DNA of 64,000 nucleotides. Source: an uncultured Roseburia sp. (lineage in GTDB: Bacteria; Bacillota; Clostridia; Lachnospirales; Lachnospiraceae). Both the position numbers and the translations under genes were made by a program. The DNA is taken from assembly GCA_947649645.1 (NCBI GenBank), contig CANSSP010000009.1:1-64000 (forward strand), written 5' to 3'. Every line of letters begins with the position of its first letter. The first letter of the stretch is position 1. A model generated the notes under the pieces. It was given only the letters and a program-made list of their open reading frames with translations. It was not told the DNA's origin and did no database searches. This document shows, one piece after another, positions 35,998 through 45,479 of the stretch.

Positions 35998-37539
35998 GTG
36001 AGCATACATACATTTGCGGCGATTTATATCGGTTCATATGAGGTGAGCTTAAAAATTTTTGAGGTTTCCGCCAAGAAAAAAATCCGGGGAGTCGATTATG
36101 TCAGGACCAGGATTGAGCTTGGAAAAGACGCATATTCCAAAGGGAGTATCGGCTACGAGCTCGTCGAGGCGCTCTGTGACACGCTCGGAGCGTTTACGCG
36201 CATTATGAAAGAGTACCGGGTGGAACAGTATGAGGCATATGCTGCAGCCGTTTTGCGCGACGCGGCCAACGAGCTGTTTATCTTAGACCAGATCCGCATC
36301 CGCACCGGTATCCGTGTCCACGTTTTAAGCAATTCCGAGCATCGTTTTATCAGCTATAAATCCGTGGCGATGCGGGAAGAATTTGAGGCAATGATTCAGA
36401 AAAGCGCGGCGGTTGTGGACGTTGGCGGCGCCGGTCTTCAGATTACGATATTTTCCGGCGGGGAAGTGATCACGACGCAGCACCTGGGTCTTGGAACGAT
36501 GCGCATGAGAGAGCAGCTTTCCAAAAAGAGCAGCAATCTCTTACAGTATGAGGCGCAGATTGAGGAACTGGTCATCAAAGAGCTGGAAGCTTTTAAGGCG
36601 ATGTATTTAAACGGAGAGACGATCGATTTTCTGATTATTGTCGGCGATTATATTACGGAGCTGGTGCGGCGCGTGGAAAAAGGGCGCAATGAGTACACAG
36701 TCAATATTCCCAGATTTGTCCGCTATCTGGAAAAACTGGGAAAGAAGAGCCTGGAAGAACTGACGGACGAGCTTGGACTTTCCAACGGGAGTGACGCTTT
36801 GATTGTACCGTATATGATGATATTTAAGTGCATGGCCAAGGAGCTGGGAGCGGATGCGCTCTGGGCGCCGGGTGTTATGATCAGCGACGGGATTGCCTGT
36901 GATTATGCGGAGAAAAACCGGATATATAAAGTGCCTCACAGTTTTGACGCGGATATCCTTTCCGCGGCCAAAAATATGTCAAAGCGTTATATGAGTTATT
37001 CGCCGCACATTGAGACGCTGGCACAGGTCTGTGTGCACATTTTTGACACGATGAAGAAAATACACGGACTTGAGAAGAGGGACCGCCTGCTCTTACAGAC
37101 GGCGGCCATTCTGCACGACTGCGGGAAGTATATCAGTTTTGCCAACGGGCCGCAGGCGGCTTACGATATGATTATGTCCTCGGAGATTATGGGGCTGTCG
37201 CATATCGAGAGAGAGATCGTCGCCAGCACGGTGCTCTACAATGCCTATCCGCTTCCGCCGTATGACGAGGCGGCGGACCGCCTTGACCATGAGGGTTATC
37301 TGAAGGTGGCGAAATTGTCGGCAATCCTGCGTGTGACGAGCGCAATGGACCGCAGTCATAAACAGAAGCTGAAAAATGTCCGCGCCGCCATCAGAGGAAA
37401 GGAACTGGTCATCACGATTGAGACCGGGGAGGATGTCGCGCTGGAAAAAGCGCTGTTTGACGCAAAGACGGCTGATTTTGAGCATATTTTCAGCATAAGG
37501 CCCGTCATAAAAGAAAAGAGACTGACGTTCGCGAATTAA
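35998..37539 (+). CDS. Ppx/GppA phosphatase with C-terminal HD domain
   Basis: About 513 residues. I choose the GTG at 35998, preceded by GAAAGGGG, over the GTG at 35989. An actin-like Ppx/GppA fold fills the first 300 residues, with the phosphate-binding block VVDVGGAGLQ near residue 140 and HLGLGTMRM. The C-terminal half has an HD metal-phosphohydrolase motif (ILHDCGKYI) and a later helical bundle. It is predicted to hydrolyse polyphosphate and/or pppGpp. Ten bases separate it from ppk1, so a synthesis/degradation pair is cotranscribed. Confidence 0.9.
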   Translation: MSIHTFAAIYIGSYEVSLKIFEVSAKKKIRGVDYVRTRIELGKDAYSKGSIGYELVEALCDTLGAFTRIMKEYRVEQYEAYAAAVLRDAANELFILDQIRIRTGIRVHVLSNSEHRFISYKSVAMREEFEAMIQKSAAVVDVGGAGLQITIFSGGEVITTQHLGLGTMRMREQLSKKSSNLLQYEAQIEELVIKELEAFKAMYLNGETIDFLIIVGDYITELVRRVEKGRNEYTVNIPRFVRYLEKLGKKSLEELTDELGLSNGSDALIVPYMMIFKCMAKELGADALWAPGVMISDGIACDYAEKNRIYKVPHSFDADILSAAKNMSKRYMSYSPHIETLAQVCVHIFDTMKKIHGLEKRDRLLLQTAAILHDCGKYISFANGPQAAYDMIMSSEIMGLSHIEREIVASTVLYNAYPLPPYDEAADRLDHEGYLKVAKLSAILRVTSAMDRSHKQKLKNVRAAIRGKELVITIETGEDVALEKALFDAKTADFEHIFSIRPVIKEKRLTFAN

Positions 37540-37549
37540 GGGGTAGACT

Positions 37550-39691
37550 ATGGATAAGAAAAAAGATTTTCATCTTCCGGAATATTTTGAAAACAGGGAA
37601 CTGAGCTGGCTGAAATTTAATGGAAGAGTGTTAAACGAGGCACGGGATAAAAAGATTCCACTGCTGGAACGATTGAAATTTGTCAGCATCACATCTTCGA
37701 ACCTCGATGAATTTTTTATGGTGCGCGTCGCATCTTTAAAGGATATGGTGTATGCAAATTATAAAAAGAGAGACATCGCGGGCATGACGGCGCAGGAACA
37801 GCTTGCTGCGGTCAATGCGAGGACGCGGGAGCTGGTGGAGCTTGAGTACAGCACGTATAACCGCTCGCTGATGCCGCTTTTAAACACAGAGCATATTTTT
37901 ATCATCGATGCATTTGAAGATCTGAACGAGAAACAACAGCAGTTTGTGGACCGGTATTTTGAGGACAGCGTGTATCCGGTGCTCACGCCGATGGCGGTGG
38001 ATGCGTCGCGTCCGTTTCCGCTGATCCGGAATAAGACGTTAAACATCGCGGCGCTTCTTGCGAAAAAGAAAGAGAAAAAAGGGGCGAAGGAAACCGTCGA
38101 ATTTGCAACCGTACAGGTGCCGGGTGTGCTGCCGCGGCTCGTGGAGATACCGTCCGCGTTTCCGGAGGATAAGACGTTTATCCTGCTCGAGCAGATCATT
38201 GAGAAAAACATTGACAAGCTGTTTTTAAATTACCGGGTGCTCTGCGCTTATCCGTATCGTGTCATGCGCAACGCCGATATGACGATCGACGAGGATGAAG
38301 CGGCGGATCTGCTCAAAGAGATTGAGAAACAGTTAAAGATGCGCCAGTGGGGCGAGGTCATACGGCTTGAGGTAGAGGAAAAGATCGACAAAAAACTTCT
38401 GCGCTTTTTAAAAGAGGAGTTAAAGGTTGCGGAGGAAGATATATTTAAGATATCGGGTCCGATCGATCTGACCTTTCTGATGAAGATGTATGGCCTTTCG
38501 GGGTGTGATCATCTGCGCTATTCGTCCCACACCCCGCGGAGAGTGCCGCAGATTGAGCCGGGGGAGGATATTTTTGCGGCGATCCGCAACGGAGATATTC
38601 TTCTGCACCATCCGTATCAGACATTTGATCCGGTTGTGCATTTTATCCGGCAGGCGTCAAACGATCCGGATGTGCTTGCGATCAAGCAGACGCTCTACCG
38701 CGTCAGCGGCAATTCGCCCATTATCGCGTCGCTGGCACAGGCGGCGGAAAACGGAAAACAGGTGTCCGTGCTTGTGGAGTTAAAGGCCCGCTTTGACGAG
38801 GAAAACAATATTGTATGGGCGAAAAAGCTGGAGCAGGCGGGATGCCATGTGATCTACGGGCTCGTCGGGTTAAAGACACACAGTAAGATCGCCCTTGTCG
38901 TCCGCAGAGAAGAAGACGGCATAAGACGGTATGTACATCTGGGAACGGGAAATTACAATGATTCGACGGCAAAGCTGTACACGGACTGCGGTATTTTTAC
39001 ATGCCATGAGGCCATCGGGGAGGATGCGACTGCCGTGTTTAACATGCTCTCCGGTTACTCCGAGCCGCTTTCCTGGAATGAGCTTGCTTTGGCGCCGCTG
39101 TGGCTGCGCTCGAAGTTTGTGCATCTGATTGAGCGGGAGACGACGCACGCGAGAGACGGAAAGCCCGCAAGGATCGTTGCAAAGATGAATTCTTTGTGTG
39201 ACGAAGGCATCATTGCGGCCCTCTACGAGGCGTCCGCCGCCGGGGTAAAGATTGACCTGGTCGTGAGGGGAATCTGCTGTCTGAAGGTGGGGATTCCCGA
39301 TGTCAGCGAAAACATCACCGTGCGCTCCATCGTCGGGAATTTCCTGGAACACAGCCGCATATTCTATTTTTTCAACGACGGAGAAGAAGAAGTATATATG
39401 GGGAGCGCGGACTGGATGCCGCGCAATCTTGACCGGAGAGTGGAGATTCTTTTTCCTGTCCTGGATGACGGCATCAGAGAGCAGCTGAAGCATATTCTCG
39501 CCGTTGAGCTTGCCGATAATACAAAAGCGCATGTGCTCGGTGCGGACGGAAATTATGAGAAAATCGATAAGCGCGGAAAGGCGCTCGTTGATTCCCAGAA
39601 GCAGTTTTGTGATGAGGCGGATGAAGCCCTGCCGAAGGCAGATCACGTCTACCGTGAGCGGGTGTTTATCCCTGCGGAGCCGGCAGAGTAA
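37550..39691 (+). CDS. ppk1: Polyphosphate kinase 1
   Basis: A 713-residue PPK1, which polymerises the ATP gamma-phosphate into polyphosphate. The N-terminal block FENRELSWLKFNGRVL, the central ASNDPDVLAIKQTLYR, and the catalytic histidine blocks KTHSKIALVVRRE and YVHLGTGNYND (phospholipase D-like fold) are all present, as is the C-terminal YMGSADWMPRNLDRR. ATG behind AAGGGG. Full length and intact. Confidence 0.97.
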   Translation: MDKKKDFHLPEYFENRELSWLKFNGRVLNEARDKKIPLLERLKFVSITSSNLDEFFMVRVASLKDMVYANYKKRDIAGMTAQEQLAAVNARTRELVELEYSTYNRSLMPLLNTEHIFIIDAFEDLNEKQQQFVDRYFEDSVYPVLTPMAVDASRPFPLIRNKTLNIAALLAKKKEKKGAKETVEFATVQVPGVLPRLVEIPSAFPEDKTFILLEQIIEKNIDKLFLNYRVLCAYPYRVMRNADMTIDEDEAADLLKEIEKQLKMRQWGEVIRLEVEEKIDKKLLRFLKEELKVAEEDIFKISGPIDLTFLMKMYGLSGCDHLRYSSHTPRRVPQIEPGEDIFAAIRNGDILLHHPYQTFDPVVHFIRQASNDPDVLAIKQTLYRVSGNSPIIASLAQAAENGKQVSVLVELKARFDEENNIVWAKKLEQAGCHVIYGLVGLKTHSKIALVVRREEDGIRRYVHLGTGNYNDSTAKLYTDCGIFTCHEAIGEDATAVFNMLSGYSEPLSWNELALAPLWLRSKFVHLIERETTHARDGKPARIVAKMNSLCDEGIIAALYEASAAGVKIDLVVRGICCLKVGIPDVSENITVRSIVGNFLEHSRIFYFFNDGEEEVYMGSADWMPRNLDRRVEILFPVLDDGIREQLKHILAVELADNTKAHVLGADGNYEKIDKRGKALVDSQKQFCDEADEALPKADHVYRERVFIPAEPAE

Positions 39692-39716
39692 AGCGGGTGC
39701 AGGTATCCCGAAACGA

Positions 39717-39745
39717 TTGATTTTTTGAGGAAGTCCGGGTATAAT
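39717..39745 (+). promoter_or_regulatory. Promoter of the radical SAM/RNase G group
   Basis: -35 TTGATT (39717-39722), 17-bp spacer, perfect -10 TATAAT (39740-39745), 36 bases before the next start codon. Confidence 0.8.
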
Positions 39746-39780
39746 TGCAGCGATAGCTGTACACAGGGAGGAAAATAAGC

Positions 39781-41667
39781 ATGGCATCATGGGATGGGAA
39801 TCGAAAACTGGCGTTAAGTGACAAAATTCTGATGCGCGTCGAGAAACCGGCCCGCTATATCGGCGGCGAGGTAAACGCGGTCATGAAGGATCCTTCCGAA
39901 GTGGATATCCGGTTTGCATTCTGCTTTCCGGACGTGTATGAGATCGGCATGTCGCATCTGGGCATACAGATTTTGTATGATATGTTTAACCGCAGGGAGG
40001 ATGTCTGGTGTGAGCGCGTTTATTCTCCGTGGCCCGATCTGCATCAGGTGATGAAGGAGGAGAATATACCGCTGTTTGCGCTGGAGTCCCAGGAGCCGGT
40101 CCGGCGGATGGATTTTCTGGGGATTACGCTTCAATATGAGATGTGTTATACAAACATACTGCAGGTTCTTGATTTAAGCGGTATACCGCTGTCTGCGTCC
40201 GGGCGCGGCGAGGAGGATCCGATTGTGATCGGCGGCGGCCCCTGCGCCTACAATCCGGAACCGGTTGCAGAATTTTTTGATCTGTTTTATATCGGAGAGG
40301 GGGAGACACAGTATGACGCGCTTTTTGATCTCTATAAGGAAATGCGTTCCAGAGGGGCGGGAAGAAAGGCGTTTTTAAGGGAGGCCGCCTGCATTCCGGG
40401 TATTTATGTCCCGTCACTTTATGAAGCGGTTTACGGGCCGGATGGTACAATCGCACAGTTTCATCCGACGGAGGAAGGCGTTCCCGGTACGGTCAGAAAG
40501 CAGGTCGTGGCGGATATGGAAGATGTTGTCTATCCGGAGCGTCCCGTTGTTCCGTTTCTGAAAGCCACGCAGGACCGCGTCGTTCTTGAGATTCAGCGCG
40601 GCTGTATCCGTGGCTGTCGTTTCTGCCAGGCGGGGATGATCTACCGGCCCGTCCGGGAAAAGAGTGTGGAGCGCCTTAAGGAACTGGCGGTTACAATGTT
40701 AAAGTCTACCGGGCATGAGGAGATTTCCCTGAGCTCCCTGAGCTCTTCCGATTACAGCGGACTCGACGGGCTTGTGACGTTTCTGGTGGAAGAGTGCAGG
40801 AAATCCGGCGTCAATATTTCCCTGCCGTCCCTGCGGATTGACGCGTTTTCCCTGGATGTCATGAGTAAAGTGCAGGATGTGAGAAAAAGCAGCCTTACCT
40901 TTGCGCCGGAGGCGGGATCGCAGCGGCTTCGGGATGTGATCAACAAAGGGCTGACAGAAGATGTGATTTTAGACGGTGCGCAGATGGCTTTTGAGGGCGG
41001 ATGGAACAAGGTAAAATTCTACTTTATGCTGGGACTGCCGACCGAGACGGAGGAAGATATGCGCGCTATCGCAAGGCTTGCTGACGCGACGGCAGCGCGG
41101 TATTATGAGACGGTTCCCAAAGAAAAACGAAACGGCAGATGTCAGATTACAATCTCCACTTCGTTTTTCGTTCCCAAGCCGTTTACGCCGTTTCAGTGGG
41201 CGCGGATGTATCCGCCAGAGGACTATATCGGGAGGGCGCGGGTCGTAAACAATGCAGTGAAGGAGCAGTTAAACCGCAAGAGCATCCGCTATAACTGGCA
41301 TGAGGCGGATATAGCCGTACTGGAAGGCGTATTTGCACGGGGAGACCGGCGCGTCGGGCAGGTAATCCGGCGGGCGTATGAAAAGGGCGCCATCTTTGAC
41401 GCGTGGTCTGAGTTTTTTGACTACGGGCGCTGGCAGGAAGCATTTGCGGATTGTGGGGTTGACCCGGATTTTTATGTGATGCGCGAACGTGCGTCGGATG
41501 AAATCTTTCCGTGGGATTTTATCGACGCGGGCGTGAAAAAAGAATTTCTGAAGCGGGAATGGAAAAACGCGATGGAAGGCGTTGTCACGCCCAACTGCCG
41601 GGTGCAGTGCCAGGGCTGCGGGGCAAATCAGTTTGGCGGGGGTGTCTGTTATGAAAATCAGGATTAA
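39781..41667 (+). CDS. B12-binding-type radical SAM protein, TIGR03960 family
   Basis: A 628-residue radical SAM protein. The N-terminal Rossmann-like part (PDVYEIGMSHLGIQIL, VIGGGPCAYNPEP, FFDLFYIGEGE) resembles the cobalamin-binding half of methylthiotransferase-like enzymes. The radical SAM core has RGCIRGCRFCQAG with the CX3CX2C motif. The tail carries extra cysteines (CRVQCQGCG). The reaction is unknown; the family consistently pairs with the DUF2344 protein and RNase E/G, exactly as here, and is suspected to act on RNA or ribosomal components. Confidence 0.85.
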   Translation: MASWDGNRKLALSDKILMRVEKPARYIGGEVNAVMKDPSEVDIRFAFCFPDVYEIGMSHLGIQILYDMFNRREDVWCERVYSPWPDLHQVMKEENIPLFALESQEPVRRMDFLGITLQYEMCYTNILQVLDLSGIPLSASGRGEEDPIVIGGGPCAYNPEPVAEFFDLFYIGEGETQYDALFDLYKEMRSRGAGRKAFLREAACIPGIYVPSLYEAVYGPDGTIAQFHPTEEGVPGTVRKQVVADMEDVVYPERPVVPFLKATQDRVVLEIQRGCIRGCRFCQAGMIYRPVREKSVERLKELAVTMLKSTGHEEISLSSLSSSDYSGLDGLVTFLVEECRKSGVNISLPSLRIDAFSLDVMSKVQDVRKSSLTFAPEAGSQRLRDVINKGLTEDVILDGAQMAFEGGWNKVKFYFMLGLPTETEEDMRAIARLADATAARYYETVPKEKRNGRCQITISTSFFVPKPFTPFQWARMYPPEDYIGRARVVNNAVKEQLNRKSIRYNWHEADIAVLEGVFARGDRRVGQVIRRAYEKGAIFDAWSEFFDYGRWQEAFADCGVDPDFYVMRERASDEIFPWDFIDAGVKKEFLKREWKNAMEGVVTPNCRVQCQGCGANQFGGGVCYENQD

Positions 41668-42382
41668 ATTTCGAAAATATGGCGCGATGAAGTTTATCGG
41701 ACATCTGGATATGATGCGGTATTTTCAGAAAGCGATGCGCCGGGCCGATATTGATATCTGTTATTCGGAAGGATTTTCACCGCATCAGATTATGTCGTTT
41801 GCCGCGCCTCTGGGCGTGGGTGTGACGAGTGACGGGGAATATCTGGACATTGAGGTGCGCACATCAAAGACGGGCAGAGAGGCCATTCGCGATTTAAATG
41901 CAGTGATGGCGGACGGCGTTGAGATCTCCGGATACTGGAAGCTGCCGGATAACGCGAAAGCGGCAATGTCGGTGGTAGCTGCCGCCGACTACGATCTTTT
42001 TTTTAAAGAGGAATATCCCGCGCCGGCGTCCGTCGGGCAGTTTGAAGAAGGGATCGAGTCTTTTTTTGTCCGCCCGTCTGAGGTTCTGGTTACAAAGACA
42101 ACCAAAAAGAGCGAGAAGACGATGGATTTAAAGAAGCTGGTCTATGATTTCAGGGTAAGAGAAGAAGGCGGACGTCCTGTTTTTTATCTGATGCTGTCGA
42201 CGGGAAGCGTTGACAATGTAAAGCCGGAGCTGGTTTTTGAGGCGCTGCTTGCCTCCATGGGACTTGCCTTTGAACCGGATGCGGTGCAGATTCACCGGCG
42301 GGATGTCTATTCAGCGCGGCCTTCCCTGGATGACGACGGTTCTTATTTCTGTTCGCTGGGAGAAATGGGAGAGACGGTATGA
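41651..42382 (+). CDS. Radical SAM-associated protein, TIGR03936/DUF2344 family
   Basis: A 243-residue protein. The ATG at 41651 lies inside the end of the radical SAM gene (17-base overlap) behind GGCGGGGG. The N-terminus shows the family block FRKYGAMKFIGHLDMMRYFQKAMRRA and EGFSPHQIMSFAAPLGVG. The overlap and constant pairing suggest it is a partner subunit or substrate-handling protein of the radical SAM enzyme. Confidence 0.85.
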   Translation: MKIRIKFRKYGAMKFIGHLDMMRYFQKAMRRADIDICYSEGFSPHQIMSFAAPLGVGVTSDGEYLDIEVRTSKTGREAIRDLNAVMADGVEISGYWKLPDNAKAAMSVVAAADYDLFFKEEYPAPASVGQFEEGIESFFVRPSEVLVTKTTKKSEKTMDLKKLVYDFRVREEGGRPVFYLMLSTGSVDNVKPELVFEALLASMGLAFEPDAVQIHRRDVYSARPSLDDDGSYFCSLGEMGETV

Positions 42383-42409
42383 AAAATAAGCCTGACTGCA
42401 TTCAGCAAT

Positions 42410-42487
42410 CCCGATCGGTGTCAGAACCGCAGGCTGCTATCGGGGTCCGGAATTTCAGTGCCCGGTTGAAGGCCTTCGCGCAACCGG
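42410..42487 (+). promoter_or_regulatory. Two hairpins in the leader of the RNase G gene
   Basis: CCCGAT/ATCGGG (42410-42415 with 42439-42444) and CCGGTTG/CAACCGG (42462-42468 with 42481-42487), the second ending ten bases before the ribosome site. No T-run follows either, so they are not terminators; RNase E genes elsewhere are autoregulated through leader structures. Confidence 0.4.
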
Positions 42488-42506
42488 CTCCGGTATGGAG
42501 GATTTT

Positions 42507-43772
42507 ATGAATCGCTGTGTAATCACAAACGAAGAGATCAGAGGGCGGGAGTATCTTATCTCCGCCCTTTACGATGAGACCGGAAAGATGATCGAGCTGT
42601 TTCCGGAGTCCGCTGATGGCCGTCGTGTGCGCCTCGGTGATATCTATGTCGGAAGGGTGGAAAAGATCCTTCCCAATTTAAACGCTGCTTTCGTCCGGGT
42701 CGGTCCGGAAGAGAGCTGTTATTTTTCACTCGAAAATCTGAAAAACCCCATTTTTGTCAGAAAATACTCCGTGAAAAAAGAGATTGCCGCCGGGGACGAA
42801 CTGCTTGTACAGGTGGAAAAAGAGGCTGCGAAGAAAAAACAGGCTTCCGTTACGGCAAATTTAAATTTTTCCGGAACTTATGTGATCGTGACAACCGGAA
42901 ACAGGAAGTATGGCGTTTCCGCAAAACTTTCCAGAGGGCAGCGTGCGCATTTTATGGAACTTCTGACGGAGCACTGCGGCCCGGAGGGAACGGGAGAGTA
43001 CGGCGTGATCGTCCGCACAAATGCTGCGGGGACCGAAGACGGACGCATTCTCGCGGAGCTGGAAATGCTTAAGAAATACTGCATGAGTATTCTTGCCAAT
43101 GCAAATCACCGGACCTGCTTTAGTCTGGTGCACAAAGAGCCGCCTTTTTATCTGAAGCATATCGCTGGCATCCGCCGGGACACGCTGGGTGAGATTGTGA
43201 CGGATGACGCGGCAGTTTTTCATACGCTGTGTGAAACATATCATATTCCTCCGGAAAAGCTGCACACGGAAGGAAGCAGATCCGTTCCGGTCAATGAGGT
43301 GGAGACGGAAAACGGTATCCGGCTCAGGCTGTACACGGATGAAATAGTGTCGCTGTCTGCACTCTGCAGTGTCAGAAGCAATATTGAAAACGCGGTGAAT
43401 GAGCGCGTATGGTTAAAGTCCGGCGCATATCTTGTCATACAGCCGACAGAAGCGCTTACGGTGATCGATGTCAATACCGGAAAAAATACGGCAAAGAAAA
43501 ATGTACAGGAAAATTTTCTGAGAGTGAATAAGGAGGCGGCCCTGGAAATTGCGCGCCAGCTGAGGCTTCGGAATATTTCGGGGATCGTGATCGTTGATTT
43601 TATCAATCTGGCGTCAAAAGAAGCAGAGGAGGAACTGCGCAGTGTGTTCCGGCAGGCATTAAAGGAGGACCCGGTGACGGCTAATGTAATCGATATGACA
43701 AAACTGGGGCTGATGGAGGTGACGCGGAAAAAAGTGAGAAAACCGCTGCAGGAAATACTTGCCGGCGTCTGA
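42507..43772 (+). CDS. rng: Ribonuclease G/E family endonuclease
   Basis: A 421-residue RNase E/G catalytic domain that cleaves single-stranded RNA from 5'-monophosphate ends. I place the start at the ATG at 42507, ten bases after GGAGG; the ATG at 42495 overlaps that site. An S1-like region (about 37-115) precedes the catalytic block VIQPTEALTVIDVNTGKN, with metal-binding aspartates here and in IVIVDFINLAS. It is shorter than E. coli RNase G (489), and the CPxC zinc link is absent. Ribosomal L21/L27 genes, which often follow, are not here. Confidence 0.92.
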   Translation: MNRCVITNEEIRGREYLISALYDETGKMIELFPESADGRRVRLGDIYVGRVEKILPNLNAAFVRVGPEESCYFSLENLKNPIFVRKYSVKKEIAAGDELLVQVEKEAAKKKQASVTANLNFSGTYVIVTTGNRKYGVSAKLSRGQRAHFMELLTEHCGPEGTGEYGVIVRTNAAGTEDGRILAELEMLKKYCMSILANANHRTCFSLVHKEPPFYLKHIAGIRRDTLGEIVTDDAAVFHTLCETYHIPPEKLHTEGSRSVPVNEVETENGIRLRLYTDEIVSLSALCSVRSNIENAVNERVWLKSGAYLVIQPTEALTVIDVNTGKNTAKKNVQENFLRVNKEAALEIARQLRLRNISGIVIVDFINLASKEAEEELRSVFRQALKEDPVTANVIDMTKLGLMEVTRKKVRKPLQEILAGV

Positions 43773-43858
43773 AAGATATGGACTGTGGATCCGCTGGCAA
43801 AAGCGCGCAGAGCTTGAAATGGTCTGTATATGTTTTGAAAGAAATACACCGCACCCCC

Positions 43859-43888
43859 TTGAAATTATTTGCCGGGTTAAGATATAAT
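43859..43888 (+). promoter_or_regulatory. Promoter of the hydrogenase gene
   Basis: -35 TTGAAA (43859-43864), 18-bp spacer, perfect -10 TATAAT (43883-43888), about 80 bases before the start codon. Confidence 0.75.
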
Positions 43889-43968
43889 AACCTGGATAGT
43901 TAATTTATTAACAAACTGCGTAACATTTGGTAGTTTCAAAATTAAGAGAAAAGAGCGAGGTAAACACG

Positions 43969-45417
43969 ATGTATGCTGATGAAAATGTAATTAAAATCAA
44001 GCATGATGTGCTCCACGAGGTAGCGAAGCTGGCATTTGCCGGGGAGCTGGACGCCAGAAGGGATCACATTGCGCTGGAACTGATTCCAGGCCCGACGCCG
44101 CAGTTTCGTTGTTGTATCTACAAAGAAAGAGAAATTATCAGACAGAGGGTCCGCCTGGCGGAAGGCAAAGCGCCGGGTCCGGTGGACGATGGAAATGTAA
44201 TACAGGTCATCAGCTCGGCCTGTGAGGACTGTCCGATTTCCAGTTACACAGTCACGGAAAACTGTCAGAACTGTATTGGAAAAGCGTGTATCAATGCATG
44301 TAAATTCGGCGCCATTGAATCCGGAAGAGAACGCTCCCATATCGACGCGTCCAAGTGTAAAGAGTGTGGAAAGTGCGCGCAGGCATGTCCTTACAATGCG
44401 ATTGCACATTTAAAAAGGCCGTGCAAATATAGCTGTCCCGTAAATGCAATTACATACGATGAGCATGGGATTTCCATTATTGACAAGGATAAATGTATCC
44501 GTTGCGGAAAATGTATTCACAGCTGTCCGTTTGGCGCTATCGGCACAAAGACCTGGATTGTGGATGTCGTGGAGGCGTTGAAATCGGGTAAGAAAGTGTA
44601 TGCGATGGCGGCTCCGGCGACGGAGGGACAGTTCGGCCCGGACATCACGATGGCGAGCTGGCGGAAAGCGATGAAGGAAGTCGGATTTGATGACTTTTAC
44701 GATGTCGGACTCGGCGGCGATATGACATCGGCGTATGAAGCGGAAGAGTGGGCCCAGGCATACCGCGAGGGCAGGAAGAAAGTGACGTCCTGCTGCCCGG
44801 CTTTTGTCAATATGGTCCGCATGCATTACCCGGAACTGGCAGAATGTGTGTCCACCACAGTTTCCCCGATGTGCGCGGTATCCCGTCTGATCAAGGCGAA
44901 AGAGCCGGATGCCGTGACCGTATTTATCGGGCCGTGCATGGCGAAGAAATCTGAGGTTACAGACCAGAAGATTCCGGGAAATGCAGATTATGTTCTTACA
45001 TACAGCGAGATCCGCGCTATCATGAAGGCAAAAAATGTAAATTTACAGCCGTGCCCGAACGACGACCAGATTGCGTCTGTTTATGGAAAGCGGTTTGCAA
45101 ATTCCGGCGGTGTCACTGCGGCAGTGCTGCAGAGTTTAAAAGAGGCTGAGGATGAAATCGACGCAAAGGTGTGCAGGGCAAACGGAGCCGCAGACTGCAA
45201 AAAGGCGCTTCTCCTTCTGAAAGCGGCCAGACTTCCGGAAGATTTTGTGGAAGGTATGATCTGTGACGGCGGCTGCGTCGGCGGACCAAGTGCGTTTAAT
45301 GACCAGTTCTCGTCCAGGAAAAACCGCGACGCCCTGATTGCACAGGCGGACGGCCGCGGAATCCATGAAAATCTTAACAATTACGATATGAGCAGCTTTT
45401 CCATGCATCGTGAATAG
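43969..45417 (+). CDS. [FeFe] hydrogenase, group B type
   Basis: About 482 residues. The ATG at 43969 follows GAGCGAGG; an upstream GTG (43927) is less likely. An N-terminal cysteine-rich segment and several ferredoxin-type CxxCxxCxxxC motifs (about 85-195) feed electrons to the H-cluster domain. H-cluster ligands: TSCCP (273-277), GPCMAKKSE (C323) and ICDGGCVGG (C432, C436). TSCCPAF instead of TSCCPMW and the VGGP ending are features of group B enzymes, which are little studied and possibly ferredoxin-dependent hydrogen producers in gut Clostridia. Maturases HydEFG are not in the window. The 3' end runs into a 20-bp tandem repeat. Confidence 0.9.
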   Translation: MYADENVIKIKHDVLHEVAKLAFAGELDARRDHIALELIPGPTPQFRCCIYKEREIIRQRVRLAEGKAPGPVDDGNVIQVISSACEDCPISSYTVTENCQNCIGKACINACKFGAIESGRERSHIDASKCKECGKCAQACPYNAIAHLKRPCKYSCPVNAITYDEHGISIIDKDKCIRCGKCIHSCPFGAIGTKTWIVDVVEALKSGKKVYAMAAPATEGQFGPDITMASWRKAMKEVGFDDFYDVGLGGDMTSAYEAEEWAQAYREGRKKVTSCCPAFVNMVRMHYPELAECVSTTVSPMCAVSRLIKAKEPDAVTVFIGPCMAKKSEVTDQKIPGNADYVLTYSEIRAIMKAKNVNLQPCPNDDQIASVYGKRFANSGGVTAAVLQSLKEAEDEIDAKVCRANGAADCKKALLLLKAARLPEDFVEGMICDGGCVGGPSAFNDQFSSRKNRDALIAQADGRGIHENLNNYDMSSFSMHRE

Positions 45418-45452
45418 ATGCATTGCATCGCGAATAGATGCATTGCATCGCG
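45405..45452. repeat. 20-bp tandem repeat at the hydrogenase stop codon
   Basis: GCATCGTGAATAGATGCATT (45405-45424) is repeated with one change at 45425-45444, and a partial third copy follows. The first copy contains the end of the hydrogenase reading frame and its TAG stop. Confidence 0.85.
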
Positions 45453-45479
45453 CGCGGACAGGGGGCGGTTCTGGCAGAC

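Noticed and set aside
43969-45417. CobW proteins as nickel chaperones for the nearby hydrogenase
   Set aside because: The hydrogenase is of the [FeFe] type and contains no nickel, so proximity is not evidence for that role.
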